Assembly: GCA_949592205.1 (NCBI GenBank)
Contig: CATIUR010000004.1
Coordinates: 91,534,337 to 91,598,336 of the forward strand
Source of the DNA: Helichrysum umbraculigerum
Lineage: Eukaryota; Streptophyta; Magnoliopsida; Asterales; Asteraceae
Reading direction: 5' to 3'
DNA: 64,000 nucleotides
Part shown: positions 1 to 10,076 of the stretch, in pieces
Numbering within the stretch: position 1 is the first letter of the stretch
Layout: each line of letters starts with the position of its first letter
Notes under the pieces: model-generated
Database searches by the model: none
The model's input: only the letters and a program-made list of their open reading frames with translations
Told to the model about the DNA's origin: nothing
Translations under genes and position numbers: made by a program

Positions 1-380
1 TAATATTGGGAATTCTCGGCTTGGTTGACCTCAGATTCGGCTATGATTTCCTCAATTAGGTTCCTTTGGTGTGGATTGTAATCATTGGTGGAGTTAATGA
101 TAACGCTTGTCATCATAGGTATGTCGTTTTCGAATTCTTCAATAGCACTTATCATTTCCTCATAGTTGGAGATAGTCGGAATTTGGGGAGAAGCGGAAAC
201 AGTCGAAGATGCAAGAAGTTGGACAGACCGAATATCTATTGGAACATCAGTATAGATGATGTCATCTTTGTCACTCTCCTCAGCTGGAGTATCCCTAGCC
301 TGGAAATCAGGGAACTCAACAGTGTCGGACTGTGGAAGGGTGTCATCAGTAATCTGAGATATCGGCTGAGAGGGATCCAT
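1..380 (-). CDS. Unknown ORF2 of element A (partial)
   Basis: An ATG at 380-378 opens a frame that stays open to the window edge (about 126 codons). I do not recognise a domain. The translation is colinear with ORF2 of element B (13473-14102), with many conservative replacements and no indel needed over most of its length; both begin with a Ser-Gln-Pro-Ile-Ser-Gln-Ile stretch after the start. The product is acidic and rich in Asp, Glu, Ser and Pro. The start follows the stop of the upstream polyprotein frame by only 15 bases. Survival of the frame in two diverged copies argues that it is translated. It occupies the place where RT and integrase would be in an autonomous element. Confidence 0.6.
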   Translation of the reverse strand, partial: MDPSQPISQITDDTLPQSDTVEFPDFQARDTPAEESDKDDIIYTDVPIDIRSVQLLASSTVSASPQIPTISNYEEMISAIEEFENDIPMMTSVIINSTNDYNPHQRNLIEEIIAESEVNQAENSQY

Positions 381-395
381 TTCGATGTCTTTTTC

Positions 396-1046
396 CTACT
401 GAGAATCAGAATTACGGCTTGATCCGGAGGTGCTTCCCTTCTCGAACTGACTTCGAGGTGCAGATGTGTCAAAGGTTTGAATCCTTTGGGGAAGTCGGGA
501 TGCTTTATATGCTGCAATCTTTCTCAAGAGTTTGTCTCGAAGCTCTGGGTGTTGTGCGGATAAGGCTATAGTCTTCTCAATATTCAGCAGAGCATCAAGT
601 CGGGGAGATACGAGAGGTTTGGTGGGATCAATAGCTGATGCAATGAGTTTCTCCATAGTGAGACCAAATTCTGCATCATGAGAGTAATCAGTCAGTGTAT
701 CTTCATCTGATTCATCTTGTGACAGATGGATGAAGTTCTCGATGTTCTCGATCTGCATAATCTCTGCTGTCGGTAAAAAAGTGACAGGAAGGTATTGATG
801 AGGTGGTGTGGACTGATATACTTCCTCGAACTCTGATTCTTCCTGTTCTTCCTCGGACTCTTCCATTTCTTCTGGTTCCGTTTCTTCCATCTTCTCTTCC
901 TCTGGTTCTGTTTCAGGTTGTTCCTCTTCTTCTTCATCCTGCTCTGAATCTTCCTCTGGTTCAGATTCTTCCATTTCCTCGTTTTCTGATTCTGACTCTT
1001 CAGTAGCTGAGATAAGACAAGTATGCTCGTATGGCCTGTATGATTT
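396..1046 (-). CDS. Acidic C-terminal segment of Gag-PR polyprotein, element A
   Basis: This frame continues the protease frame after a TGA at 1047-1049, and B reads through at the matching site, so the TGA is probably a mutation. It holds a long run of Glu/Asp/Ser-rich sequence, then a more conserved stretch with a Leu-Asp-Ala-Leu-Leu-Asn-Ile-Glu-Lys core that also occurs in B (14297-14995). It ends in TAG just before the start of ORF2. No enzymatic motif is visible. The function is unknown; a structural or linker part of the polyprotein is an inference. Confidence 0.55.
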   Translation of the reverse strand, partial: KSYRPYEHTCLISATEESESENEEMEESEPEEDSEQDEEEEEQPETEPEEEKMEETEPEEMEESEEEQEESEFEEVYQSTPPHQYLPVTFLPTAEIMQIENIENFIHLSQDESDEDTLTDYSHDAEFGLTMEKLIASAIDPTKPLVSPRLDALLNIEKTIALSAQHPELRDKLLRKIAAYKASRLPQRIQTFDTSAPRSQFEKGSTSGSSRNSDSQ

Positions 1047-2384
1047 TCACTCTGAATCAGAAGTGTCATCATCTGAAGTGACTCTGCCCATGGATATTGC
1101 GTATATCTCTGCATGCTCCATTATTGAACAGTCGGTCTGATCAATCTTGTATGATATTGTCTGTCCATGTGCTCGTAGACTGATAACCTGAGAGTATACA
1201 TCAATAATAGCACGTGCAGTATTCATGAATGGCCTACCTAGGATAATGGGTATGTTAATGTCTTCCTGTATATCCATCACTACAAAGTCAGTGGGGAAAT
1301 AGAACCTGTCAACTTTTACCATGACATTCTCAGCAATGCCTTTCGGGTATCGGACTGATTGATCGGCAAGCTGGACGCTCATTTTAGTAGGCTGGAGAGG
1401 TCCTAATTCTAATCTGGAGTAGAGCGAGTAAGGCATCAGATTGATACTAGCTCCAAGATAGGCCAAGGAGCGTATTGTGCCTGAGTGATAGATGGAACAG
1501 GGCAAGGTGAATCGACCCGTGTCTCCTAGCTTTTCCGGTAAGGCATTCTGGATGACGGCTGAACACTCGGCGTTCAGGGAGACTTTAGGAGTGGAAGGAA
1601 TCTTATCCTTAGTTGCCAGCATTCGTCGGATGTATTTTGTACTAGAAGGGATTCTAGACACGGTGTCTAAGAACTTTCCATCAAGTTTGAATGACTTGGC
1701 ATTGTACTTCTTGTGCAGGCGGTTAGGGAAAGGAATCTCAACCTCACAATTCGGCGTGGGCATTGATTTGGTCTCAACTGTCGGCAGGACAGGAGAATGT
1801 TCCCTTCTCGGAGAAGCAGTCGTAGAAGGAGTTGGTTTATCAGAGTTTAAGGTCTTGGCTTCCTCGACGTGGGGGTTATGAATAGTATTGCTTGGTAAGG
1901 TCCCTTGAGGTCGGGTATCGAGACGTTGGGCTAACTGACCGATCTGGTTCTCAAGGCTTTTCAGGACCGAGAGTTGATTTCGAAGGAATAGATCAGTTTG
2001 GTCTTGTCGAGCCATAGTCTTTTGGTTGAAAGCGGTCTGACCTTGGATGAATTTGTTGAGGTTGTCATTAGTACTCGTGACTGGAATGATGGTCTTCGCA
2101 GGCTCAGCAGGCTGGGTATCCTCAGTGGCGATTAATGGAAGTGGTTGATTGTATGGGTGTTGTGGTTGTTGTGGGTACGTCGGATATCGTGGCTGAAACC
2201 TGGGCTGGAAAGGGGGTTGGTTGTTCCGTGGAGGATATTGGTTTCCTCGAGTTCTGGGTGGTGAAGTTCTAGCGAAGCCAGGAGGATTTTGAGGTCTGAC
2301 AGGGAACTGGGCATAGTAGACCGAACCGTCAGTAGGATCTTCGTACTCAACCTCGTATTCTTCAGCGGGATGGTTGGCATAGTT
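1047..2384 (-). pseudogene. Retropepsin-like aspartic protease region, element A
   Basis: The frame reads from just after a TAG (2385-2387) through a Pro/Gln-rich linker to a retroviral-type aspartic protease. The region normally carrying the active-site Asp-Leu-Gly-Ala-Ser reads Tyr-Leu-Gly-Ala-Ser here, followed by the expected Ile-Asn-Leu-Met-Pro; element B keeps the Asp. The downstream Ile-Ile-Leu-Gly-Arg-Pro-Phe motif is present. The protease should cleave the Gag polyprotein in the virus-like particle, but loss of the catalytic Asp predicts an inactive enzyme. The longest clean ATG frame is 1047-2015; the extension to 2384 is based on colinearity with B. Confidence 0.75.
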
Positions 2385-2467
2385 CTAGCAAGCCTGAACT
2401 TGGTGGATCTGATGTGGTTGTTTCTTCAGATTTGCTATCTGTTTTGTCAGAGTCTCAATTTGTTCGC

Positions 2468-3319
2468 TCAGAGATTTAATGGCTTCAGTTTGGCGGGTGT
2501 TATTTGCGGAGAGGGGTAATGATGAGGATTGCTCATCAGACTTCCAATGTGGTGCATCGTCATATCCTCAATCAAGCTCCATGCTTCATCATCAGTAAGT
2601 TTCATGAAGTTTCCTTGAGCTGCTGCGTCAAGATTGATGCGATGGTTAGGATCAAGACCTCGGTAGAAGGTGCACACCTTGTCTGTCTTTGTCATTTGGT
2701 GGTTTAGACATTTCCTCAGTAAACTCTTGAATCGCTCCCATGCTGAGTAGATAGATTCATCGTGGGCTTGTTGGAAGTTTGCGATGTCATTCTTTGCCTG
2801 AGTTTGTTTGTACGGGGGAAAGTATCTAGCGAGAAACTTATTACCCATGTCGGTCCATGAGGTGATTGAGCCGGTCTCAAGTCCCTCAAACCAGGTAGAA
2901 GCATGTAAAGCGAGAGAATAGGGGAACAAGTATAAGCGGATGATATCCTGCTCAACCCCATTCTGCTTATAGGAGTTTGAAACCTGAATGGATTTGTCAA
3001 TATGAGCGTTGGGATCATCACGGGGTAGACCGTGGAATTGGCAGTTATCTTTTATGAGTTGTACGATGTGGTGTTTAAGCTCAAAAGAAGCTCCGTCAAT
3101 CACTGGATAGCTAATCGGTCCTCCTTGTCCTTCGATGGATGGTTTGGTGTTGTCGGCGAGAGTAACACGAGCGGCCATTTGTGGAAAACGGGAACGTCTT
3201 TCTTTGCGGATGGTACGGATAATCGACTCAGGATCGGGTATGAAAATGAGAGATTCAGATCCGGATGATCTGGTCGAATATCGTTGTAGGATGTGGGAAG
3301 GTATTGTCGGTTGAAACAA
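2468..3319 (-). CDS. gag: Gag of element A (frameshifted C-terminus)
   Basis: The 283-residue frame is a Ty3/gypsy-type Gag: the capsid core contains Ala-Ser-Thr-Trp-Phe-Glu-Gly-Leu, then Phe-Leu-Ala-Arg-Tyr-Phe-Pro-Pro and the Glu-Ser-Ile-Tyr-Ser-Ala-Trp-Glu-Arg-Phe block typical of the retrotransposon gag domain. It would form the particle that packages the element RNA. No CCHC zinc knuckle is visible. Against B, about four bases are missing near 2547-2556, so the last ~26 residues are out of frame; the true frame continues toward the protease until a TAG at 2385-2387, where B has CAG. The start was taken at the first ATG; an internal ATG before Ala-Ala-Arg-Val is also possible and is the only one in B. 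Confidence 0.8.
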   Translation of the reverse strand: MFQPTIPSHILQRYSTRSSGSESLIFIPDPESIIRTIRKERRSRFPQMAARVTLADNTKPSIEGQGGPISYPVIDGASFELKHHIVQLIKDNCQFHGLPRDDPNAHIDKSIQVSNSYKQNGVEQDIIRLYLFPYSLALHASTWFEGLETGSITSWTDMGNKFLARYFPPYKQTQAKNDIANFQQAHDESIYSAWERFKSLLRKCLNHQMTKTDKVCTFYRGLDPNHRINLDAAAQGNFMKLTDDEAWSLIEDMTMHHIGSLMSNPHHYPSPQITPAKLKPLNL

Positions 3320-3397
3320 GGAAAAGAAAATAAGAATGGGAAAGAAGTATCACTAAATAGAGAACTCGTCTGGATGCTTCAGAGTCTTACGATTAAC

Positions 3398-3415
3398 TCC
3401 CCGGCAGCGGCGCCA
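3398..3415 (-). other. Primer binding site (tRNA-Asp type), element A
   Basis: On the minus strand this 18-base site begins TGGCGCC and ends GCCGGGGA, as expected for a site complementary to the 3' end of plant tRNA-Asp. It lies six bases inside the LTR end at 3422 and fixes both element orientation and LTR boundary. Confidence 0.85.
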
Positions 3416-5350
3416 AAAACTTGTCGCGCCCCGATCCGACATGGTCGTCAACGCAACGGAAGGGGACACGACAGCCGGGTGTTTTAAATTTGTAAAGCTG
3501 GGGACCTAAGTTTACTACGGCTGTATAGCGGTAGTATGACCTAGGGTCGTTCTTCAAGCTAATCGTATTGTGAAACGGAAGTATCAAGACAAGTTGTTTA
3601 TTTTAGTGACAGGATTTTTAAAACAGAGTTTTGAGTGGGTTTTTGTTATTTAGGTCCGTAAATTAAAGCAATTAAATAAAAAGTAAATAAATGGAAAACA
3701 GAAATAGGGATGAAATCAGTATGGAGGAGATGTGTTTGTTATGACTTCGTTAGCTTATGCGGGGGTGATGCTAGGGTTTTGATATGAAAACGTATTTTTA
3801 AAGGTTTGTATCTTATCTGAGCTTAATTGTTCGTAGTGTAAACACTACTACCCTACTGATTGGGGAGACCAATCAGTATGTCACTGAGTACTAGGCCAAA
3901 TTGAGTCTGATCGGAGGAGGATGCTCAACTCTTCAACGTTATCCAGTGGCGGAGTAACGACCCTTCTTGGAATGTTAGTCCCTGGGTGCATGAGATAGAG
4001 TAACATACCCACTAAGGTTCCGACCTTTCTTAACACTACGGGGACAACGAAGCCAGACAAGGCATTTAAGATTAAGACTTGGTTTCGTAACTATTAACTT
4101 TATATTAATGGTTATATTTTATTCTAGAGCTTTCGTCACGGTGTACAGTGCGATTATGCATTTCCACGGTTTTCCAGACCCGAGATGTACTAACGGTGTA
4201 CAGTGCAATTAAGCATTTCCACAGTGTTCCAGATCTTTAGGTGTACTAACGGTGTATAGTGCGATCAAGCATTTCCACAACTTTGAAGTTAAACCAGGAT
4301 GTGACACAGTCTTCAACCACCGACATTTCCTTAGCTTCTACGTATTTGTACTTCACTGAAGGTGTTTCCAACGTTACACGAAGTACAGTGCCGTTTACCG
4401 TGGTCTTTCCGGGTCACATACTTTATGGTCACTCTAGACTAGTTTAAACTAAGTTTGTATTAAAGCCCAACCATCTATGATATAAACCAGCCCTCACTAT
4501 ATCCCAATAAATCCATGATTGATTCACGGTGTACTATACGAAAGGTTTTAAACAGTATTTCCACAACTACGCAATTCAGACCATGTTTACAGTTTCAGAA
4601 AACATAGATAGGTAGTGACCGTTTGATTAAGGTTCGCGACTCCTTGTCATAAAGGTTCTAACCACGTTTAATTGGAGGAAAGGCGATTAGGTTTAGAAAT
4701 TCATAAATACAAGGTTAATAAATCACCAGTTTTCATTATATAATATAATTGGGATCATTACTTCCACAACGGATTGTGCCCACGACTTTCATAGCTTCCA
4801 CGTTCCGTACTACACACATAAGTGATGATTCCGGCGCTATACAAATGAAAGCCGTATAACGTTACCTCCGTTGTTTCATAATGTTATCATCCCAATCATA
4901 TATTTAAAGTAGCATCACCCCACACATATATAACTAACTACAGCATAACAAACACACAAGGAAACTACTCACTACGCATAATAACAGGTCCTAAATCTAG
5001 CATAATAACAATAGCAATTATCATTATAACAGATAAGGAAAGAAGTAACCGTTAATAAAGCGTAGATTGAATAAGCGTTTAGAGAGAGAGTACAAGCAGA
5101 ACTTCCGCATTATCCTTGACAATATTACAATAAAATCCCCTGGACTATTCCCTACGCTATTACAAAAGTAGCCCCTCCGTTAGTTTCAGTTAAATACTAA
5201 CTGAGAACTAACGAGATCAAACCCTAATTTCTAGAGAGAGAAAGAAAGAAAGAAAGAGAGAATAGAGAAAGGGAGAGTGTGTGAGAGAGAAAGTGGAAAT
5301 GGAGAAATGTGTGGAATGGTGAGGTGTGTTGAATGTTGGAGGAGTGACCT

Positions 5351-5360
5351 CCTATTTATA
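5351..5360 (-). promoter_or_regulatory. TATA box of LTR A
   Basis: The minus strand reads TATAAATAGG. The same box occurs in the LTRs of C and B at an equivalent place, downstream of the palindrome cluster, so it is the likely core promoter for the genomic RNA. Confidence 0.55.
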
Positions 5361-5448
5361 GGCAAAGCTTGAAATCAGCCGTACAAGTCGCGAAGCACGC
5401 ACGTACAAGCAAACGAAGCACAAACGGGCAGCATATGGGGTACCAGGG

Positions 5449-5542
5449 ACCGTATACGGCCTTCATAGGGCCGTATACGGTGTATAAAGGGCCGTATACA
5501 GTCTATGAAGGGCCGTATATGGTGTGCAAGGCCGTATACGGC
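5449..5542. repeat. CCGTATACGG palindrome cluster, LTR A
   Basis: Five copies of a GCCGTATACGGC-like palindrome (some with one change) recur with a period of about 20 bases. They lie upstream of the LTR TATA box. Equivalent clusters occur in LTRs of C and B. Confidence 0.8.
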
Positions 5543-6038
5543 TTCCGTCTGATTTCGTTCGTTGCTTAAAACGTCAGTATCTCCTTCGTTATGCGTCCGT
5601 TTGACCTGATTCTTTCGCCTGTGTCTTCGTAATTCCGTTACGCTTCTAATGGTACCAATATCACTAAAATTGGATGTGTATAACTTTAGCATAGCCGAAA
5701 TCACTTTATAGGAGTTTGTAACCATCCTGTCTTCTCCGTTCTTTATCTGATTTGCATGATTCTTGATTTTCTCGTCTCGATTTTACCTATTACAACATAT
5801 CATAAGGTTAGAATGTGTTTATCATAGGATAAATGAGGGTACGAGAATTGGTTGCTGTTTATTTGCTCCGTTTTGCTCGTTATTCGGATGTTTTTACTGA
5901 CTTTTGTAGCAACGTCTATATTTTGAGCACTTTAGTGAATTTTGGTAAATAATGATTGTTTTAGAATGTTTTCACTAAAGATGTGCCCAAAAAATGTGGA
6001 ATAATGGCCTTGAAAACATGACTTTTTGCGTCACATCA

Positions 6039-7484
6039 ATAGTTAACACATAAAATGTTCCTCAAAATTTTCAAAATTCTTCAAATTTCAAAACTTTTTC
6101 AAAAGAAAAACGAGTTTAATCCTCTGATTAACTCTAAATTTTTTAGTTTTGATGTTTTTAAGAGAAGTCATTTTCAAAATATGAATAAGTTGTTTTAAAA
6201 TCTAAGGAAAATAAGTTAATAATTGCTTAAGCAAGAAATGATAATCTAACAAGAACATGAATAGGCACATACAACCTATTTTGCAGTGAGGACTTGAGCC
6301 TTAAAAGCATTCATTTTTTAATGCTACATTGTTCATTTCTTGTGTGTGCCGATGCATGTATCTCTGAATTAGAACTTGCTCTTGACATACGCTTCGAGAC
6401 CATATTGGTGAGTACCGTACGCGGTACAGGTGCAATTAGATGACCTTGACATTCCCTAGGACTTAACCCACTTTTTAGACTTCTCTTTTAAGCCCAAAAC
6501 CTTTCCGATGCTCATTTTTAGCATCGATGATCCACTTAGTAAACCCTGTTGAGCCTAAACCTTTTCTTTTCATAAAACCCACATGTTTAAACCCCTACTT
6601 TCCCAAATATCCCTAAACTTATCCTAGAATTTCTGAGGTTATGAAGAACGCTTTTAAGAAACATCCCTTCAAATTGTCTTACTCTCTCGTGTTCTCCGAA
6701 AAAGAAATATCTTTGGTGTGAAAAATTGACACCATAAAAAAAACTCGACGAAGAAAGATAAGAAGAAGGATTTCTGCATTTAATAATCCTTGGAAGTTCT
6801 CTGGCAAAGAAGTTCTGAAAGAAAAAGAAAAAAAAAAAGAAAAAGAGAAAATTAGAAAAAGAAAATAGAAAAAAATAAAGAAAATAAAGCTTAGCGATTC
6901 GAAGTATCGCCCTAAAAGAAGAAGATCCGATAGAAGACAAAAGCTACTTTACTTTCATCCATTTCTAAACTAAGTTTTCCGTAACCTTAGGAGTCCTAAG
7001 ATAAGCAACACCCTTACACCCAAAATTTCCACTATCCATACCCCTTAACCCTCACAAACATTACAACCCCTGAATGTCTTGGGATAATTAGCATCGTTCT
7101 CACCTAAGTGGTGGAGATCCGATTCTCGATCAAGCTTATGACGATGAGTACTGCATGACTGGCTAACTGAGCGATTTCTTTGTTTAGAATATTAGGAAAC
7201 CCGAAACACTCTTGAGTGAATTGAGTGACCACCTTAGTGAGATCGCATGGTCATGTATACTCCAAGATCACGAGATTTGGAAGTATGCTTAAAGAGAATC
7301 ATTACTTGTTTCTGAAATGATTATCTTATCTTTCCTGATGTTTTTAGAGCAAATATATGAATATGAGAAAATGATAACTTTTAGAAATGTTCTGACTCAC
7401 CCCAAAACCAGATTTTTAAAATATCTTTTTCGCGACGCATGGATGTGTTACTTGAGGACAAGCAACTTCTAAGTGTGGGATACT
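6039..7484 (+). other. 3' untranslated internal region of element C
   Basis: No convincing coding frame is visible. The region carries a purine-rich stretch (6810-6890) and ends in the polypurine-like AAGTGTGGGA (7471-7480) next to the LTR. In gypsy elements this is where plus-strand DNA synthesis is primed. Confidence 0.6.
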
Positions 7485-8013
7485 TGATGTGACCTAAAAA
7501 GTCATGTTTTTAGGCACATTATTCTGCACTTATTGGACTTATATTTGGTGATATCATCTTAAAACATCTATTATTTACTTAAAATCACCAAAGTAGTCTA
7601 ATTATGGGCGTTGCTATTAAAATCACCAAAAACATCCGTTTATCACGCAAAATGAGGCAAATAACGTCACCTTAAATATCCCCTTCTTAATTTACTTATG
7701 AAATTGAATCTTAATTCATATTTTATGATTCCATAGGGAAATCCAAGACCGGAGGTGAAAGAATCAGAAGAAACGGACGAAAGACGGAGAAGATACACAG
7801 TCTAGAAGCTCGTCGATCGTCATCCGGAACACACAAAAGTCAAACACTTCCAAATTTGGCAAACTTAGTGTCATTAGAAGCGTAACGGAAAAATGAAGCC
7901 AACGGCACAAGAATCAAGCAAATCGGGCTTAAAACGAAGAAGAAACGGACGAACCAAGCAACCGAGAAGTCAACGGAGGCCAAATGGAGCACCAACCCCC
8001 CCTACCACCAAGG

Positions 8014-8069
8014 GTGCCGTATACGGCACCTTAAGTGCAGTATACGGTACCTAGGGTGCCGTATACGAG
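8014..8069. repeat. CCGTATACGG palindrome cluster, LTR C
   Basis: Three units with core GTATAC and flanks GTGCC/GGCAC follow one another with a period of 21 bases. The TATA box follows about 120 bases downstream. Confidence 0.8.
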
Positions 8070-8186
8070 GTCTTTTGCCTTGTGAGGTGCCGTCTGACCC
8101 CCCCCTTTGGTCCGCTTGCCCCGTATGCTGCTTTGATGCTTGTATTTTGTGCTTCAAGACTTGTACCAAGGCTTTCATCCTTCCCC

Positions 8187-8195
8187 TATAAATAC
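8187..8195 (+). promoter_or_regulatory. TATA box of LTR C
   Basis: The sequence CTATAAATA is conserved among the three LTRs of the family and lies downstream of the palindromes, as in A and B. Confidence 0.55.
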
Positions 8196-10076
8196 CAAGC
8201 CTCATTTCTCATTTCAAAACACCTCTCATCTCATTCTCATTCTCTCTCTAGAATTAGGTTAGCATTCTCTCTCCAGCACTACTCTTAGGAGTTAGAGGAG
8301 AATTAGTAGGTAATTAGCATCCTCTCTCTAGCACTACTCTTAGGAGTTAGAGGAGGATTAGTAGGGTAGCTTTTGTAATAGAGTTGGAATTCTTGGAGGA
8401 TCTCCTTTGTAATATTGTTCGAGATATTTCGGAGCACTGTCCGTGTAACCTTTCAGCAACTATTCAATCTACGCATTACTTTCGGTTATTTCTATCCTTA
8501 TCTTTCATAATGTTGCATGCTATTATTATGTTTGATTTAGGATACATTGCCATGATTAGTGAGTAGATTAGCTATTGTGTTTGTTATGATGTAGTTAGCT
8601 TGTTAATACTTTGGGTGATGCTACTTTAAATACAATTGGGATAACATCGTTATGAAACAACGGAGGTAACGTTATACGGCTTTCATTTGTATAGCGCCGG
8701 AAACATCACGAATGTGTGTAGTACGGAACGTGGAAGCTATGAAAGTCGTGGGCACAATCCGTTGTGGAATAATGATCCCAATTGTTAAATATTGAAAACC
8801 GGTGTACTGTTAACTATACATTTATGATTTTAAACTAAAATATCGCCTTTCCTCCAATAAACGTGGTTAGAACCTTTATGACAAGGAGTAGCTAACCTTG
8901 TTCAGACGGTCACTACCTATCTATGTTTTCCAAAATAAACATGGTCTGATTTTTTAACTAGTGGAAATACCGTTTAAACTATCGTATAGTACACCGTGAA
9001 TTAATCAGGGATTTATTGGGATTGAATCATTAAAGTGAACGGGATGTTTAGCTATCATAGATGGTTTTACTGTAATATAAGCTTAGATATATTGAGTTCA
9101 GATGGCTGTAAAGTATGTAATCCAGTTGAAGCCCTAATACGACTGAGTATCCGGTATAACGTTGGAAACCCCTTTGGTGGAGTACAAACACGTGAAAACC
9201 TTGGAAAGGTCGAAGGCTGTATACTGTATTACATCCTGGCATAGTCTGTGATCCAGGAAAGACCGTAATACGGGTTAATACACAGTATAACATTGAAAAC
9301 ACCTATCGTGCAGTACAATTACATACAAACTGTGGAAAACCCTGTGGGTTGAAGACTGTATCACAGCCGAATATCTCTGAACTCAATCACAACCATTAAT
9401 GTATATGTTAATCAGTCACCACCTGTCTTAAATCTTAAATGCCTTGCCTAGCTTAGATATATTTGTCTGTGTTAAGAAAGATCAGTGGATAAATTGCGGA
9501 CTGTCGCCTTATTCCTACACCCCATCTGAGGGTCACCTAGTCTCGTCACAAGAGACGGTGAGGAGGGTTTCAAGACAGTCCGATCTGATCAGAATCTTGA
9601 TAGCCTAGTACTCAGTGACATACTGATCGGTTAACCTGATCAGTAGGGTGCTAGTGTTTACACCACAATGTATCTACGTGAACGCAAGACACAAATCTTA
9701 AAAGACGTTTTTAAATATAAAACCCCAAATACAGCATCACCCCACGTAAAAGCTAACGAAGTCATAACAAACACAAGTCCTCTTATACTGATTCAACCTA
9801 CCGCTTTTAATTACTGTTTTTAATTAGTTTAAATTTAATTAGGACCTAAGTATAAACCCCCACTCAAAACTATTTTCAAACCATCGCTAATTTGAATTGT
9901 TCATCCCGACAAGTCGTTTCCCAATACGATTAACTCTTTAGAACGACCCTAGGTCATACTTCAGCTATACAGCTCTAGTAGAACTTAGGTCCCCAGCAAA
10001 ATATAAATTTTTAAACTTCCACCGACGTGCTACCATACGGTCGCGTTGACGACGCGTGACGGTTGGTGGCGCGTCA

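Larger units (their letters stand above)
1..6038 (-). mobile_element. LTR retrotransposon A (gypsy-type, partial, non-autonomous)
   Basis: The element runs leftward out of the window. In its own direction it shows a 5' LTR (3422-6038), a tRNA-Asp-type primer binding site (3398-3415), gag, protease, an acidic segment and a second ORF that is still open at base 1. It is the same family as element B, with which it is colinear at protein level, and as the LTR of element C. Its right edge abuts the 3' internal sequence of C, so A inserted into C; the target duplication would be ATAGT (6039-6043), but the other end lies outside the window. No reverse transcriptase or integrase is found after the protease. 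A gag frameshift and several stops make this copy defective. Confidence 0.85.
3422..6038 (-). repeat. 5' LTR of element A (2617 bp)
   Basis: The LTR begins TGATGTGAC on the minus strand (6038) and ends GCGCGACA (3422), giving the TG...CA termini. It is related over its whole length to the LTRs at 7485-10076 and 29571-32243. It contains a TATA-like box (5351-5360), a cluster of CCGTATACGG palindromes about 100-190 bases upstream of that box, short tandem repeats around 4130-4280, and two inverted arms (3732-3772 and 4911-4957). ORFs within it are chance frames. Confidence 0.88.
6039..10076 (+). mobile_element. LTR retrotransposon C (3' part)
   Basis: This is the plus-oriented 3' end of a third copy of the A/B family: 1.45 kb of non-coding 3' internal sequence, a purine-rich tract and a complete LTR. 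The remainder of C lies left of element A, which inserted into it. Part of its internal sequence (about 6039-6396) is an inverted copy of the 3' internal sequence of B (about 11446-11815). The right edge at 10076 borders the LTR of E, so C inserted into E. Confidence 0.75.
7485..10076 (+). repeat. 3' LTR of element C (2592 bp)
   Basis: It starts TGATGTGACC just after the purine tract and ends GGCGCGTCA. It shares with LTRs A and B the TATA box, the palindrome cluster (8014-8069), the paired inverted arms (8579-8632 and 9733-9776) and the central 1.2 kb with small nested hairpins. No ORF in it is credible. Confidence 0.82.

Noticed and set aside
2132..2380. 82-codon minus-strand ORF, repeated in B at 28298-28537
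   Set aside because: Out of phase with the Gag-protease linker, which is the frame colinear between A and B; similarity follows from the DNA.
6587..6940. 117-codon minus-strand ORF with Phe-rich run
   Set aside because: Translates a purine-rich tract of the 3' untranslated region of element C.
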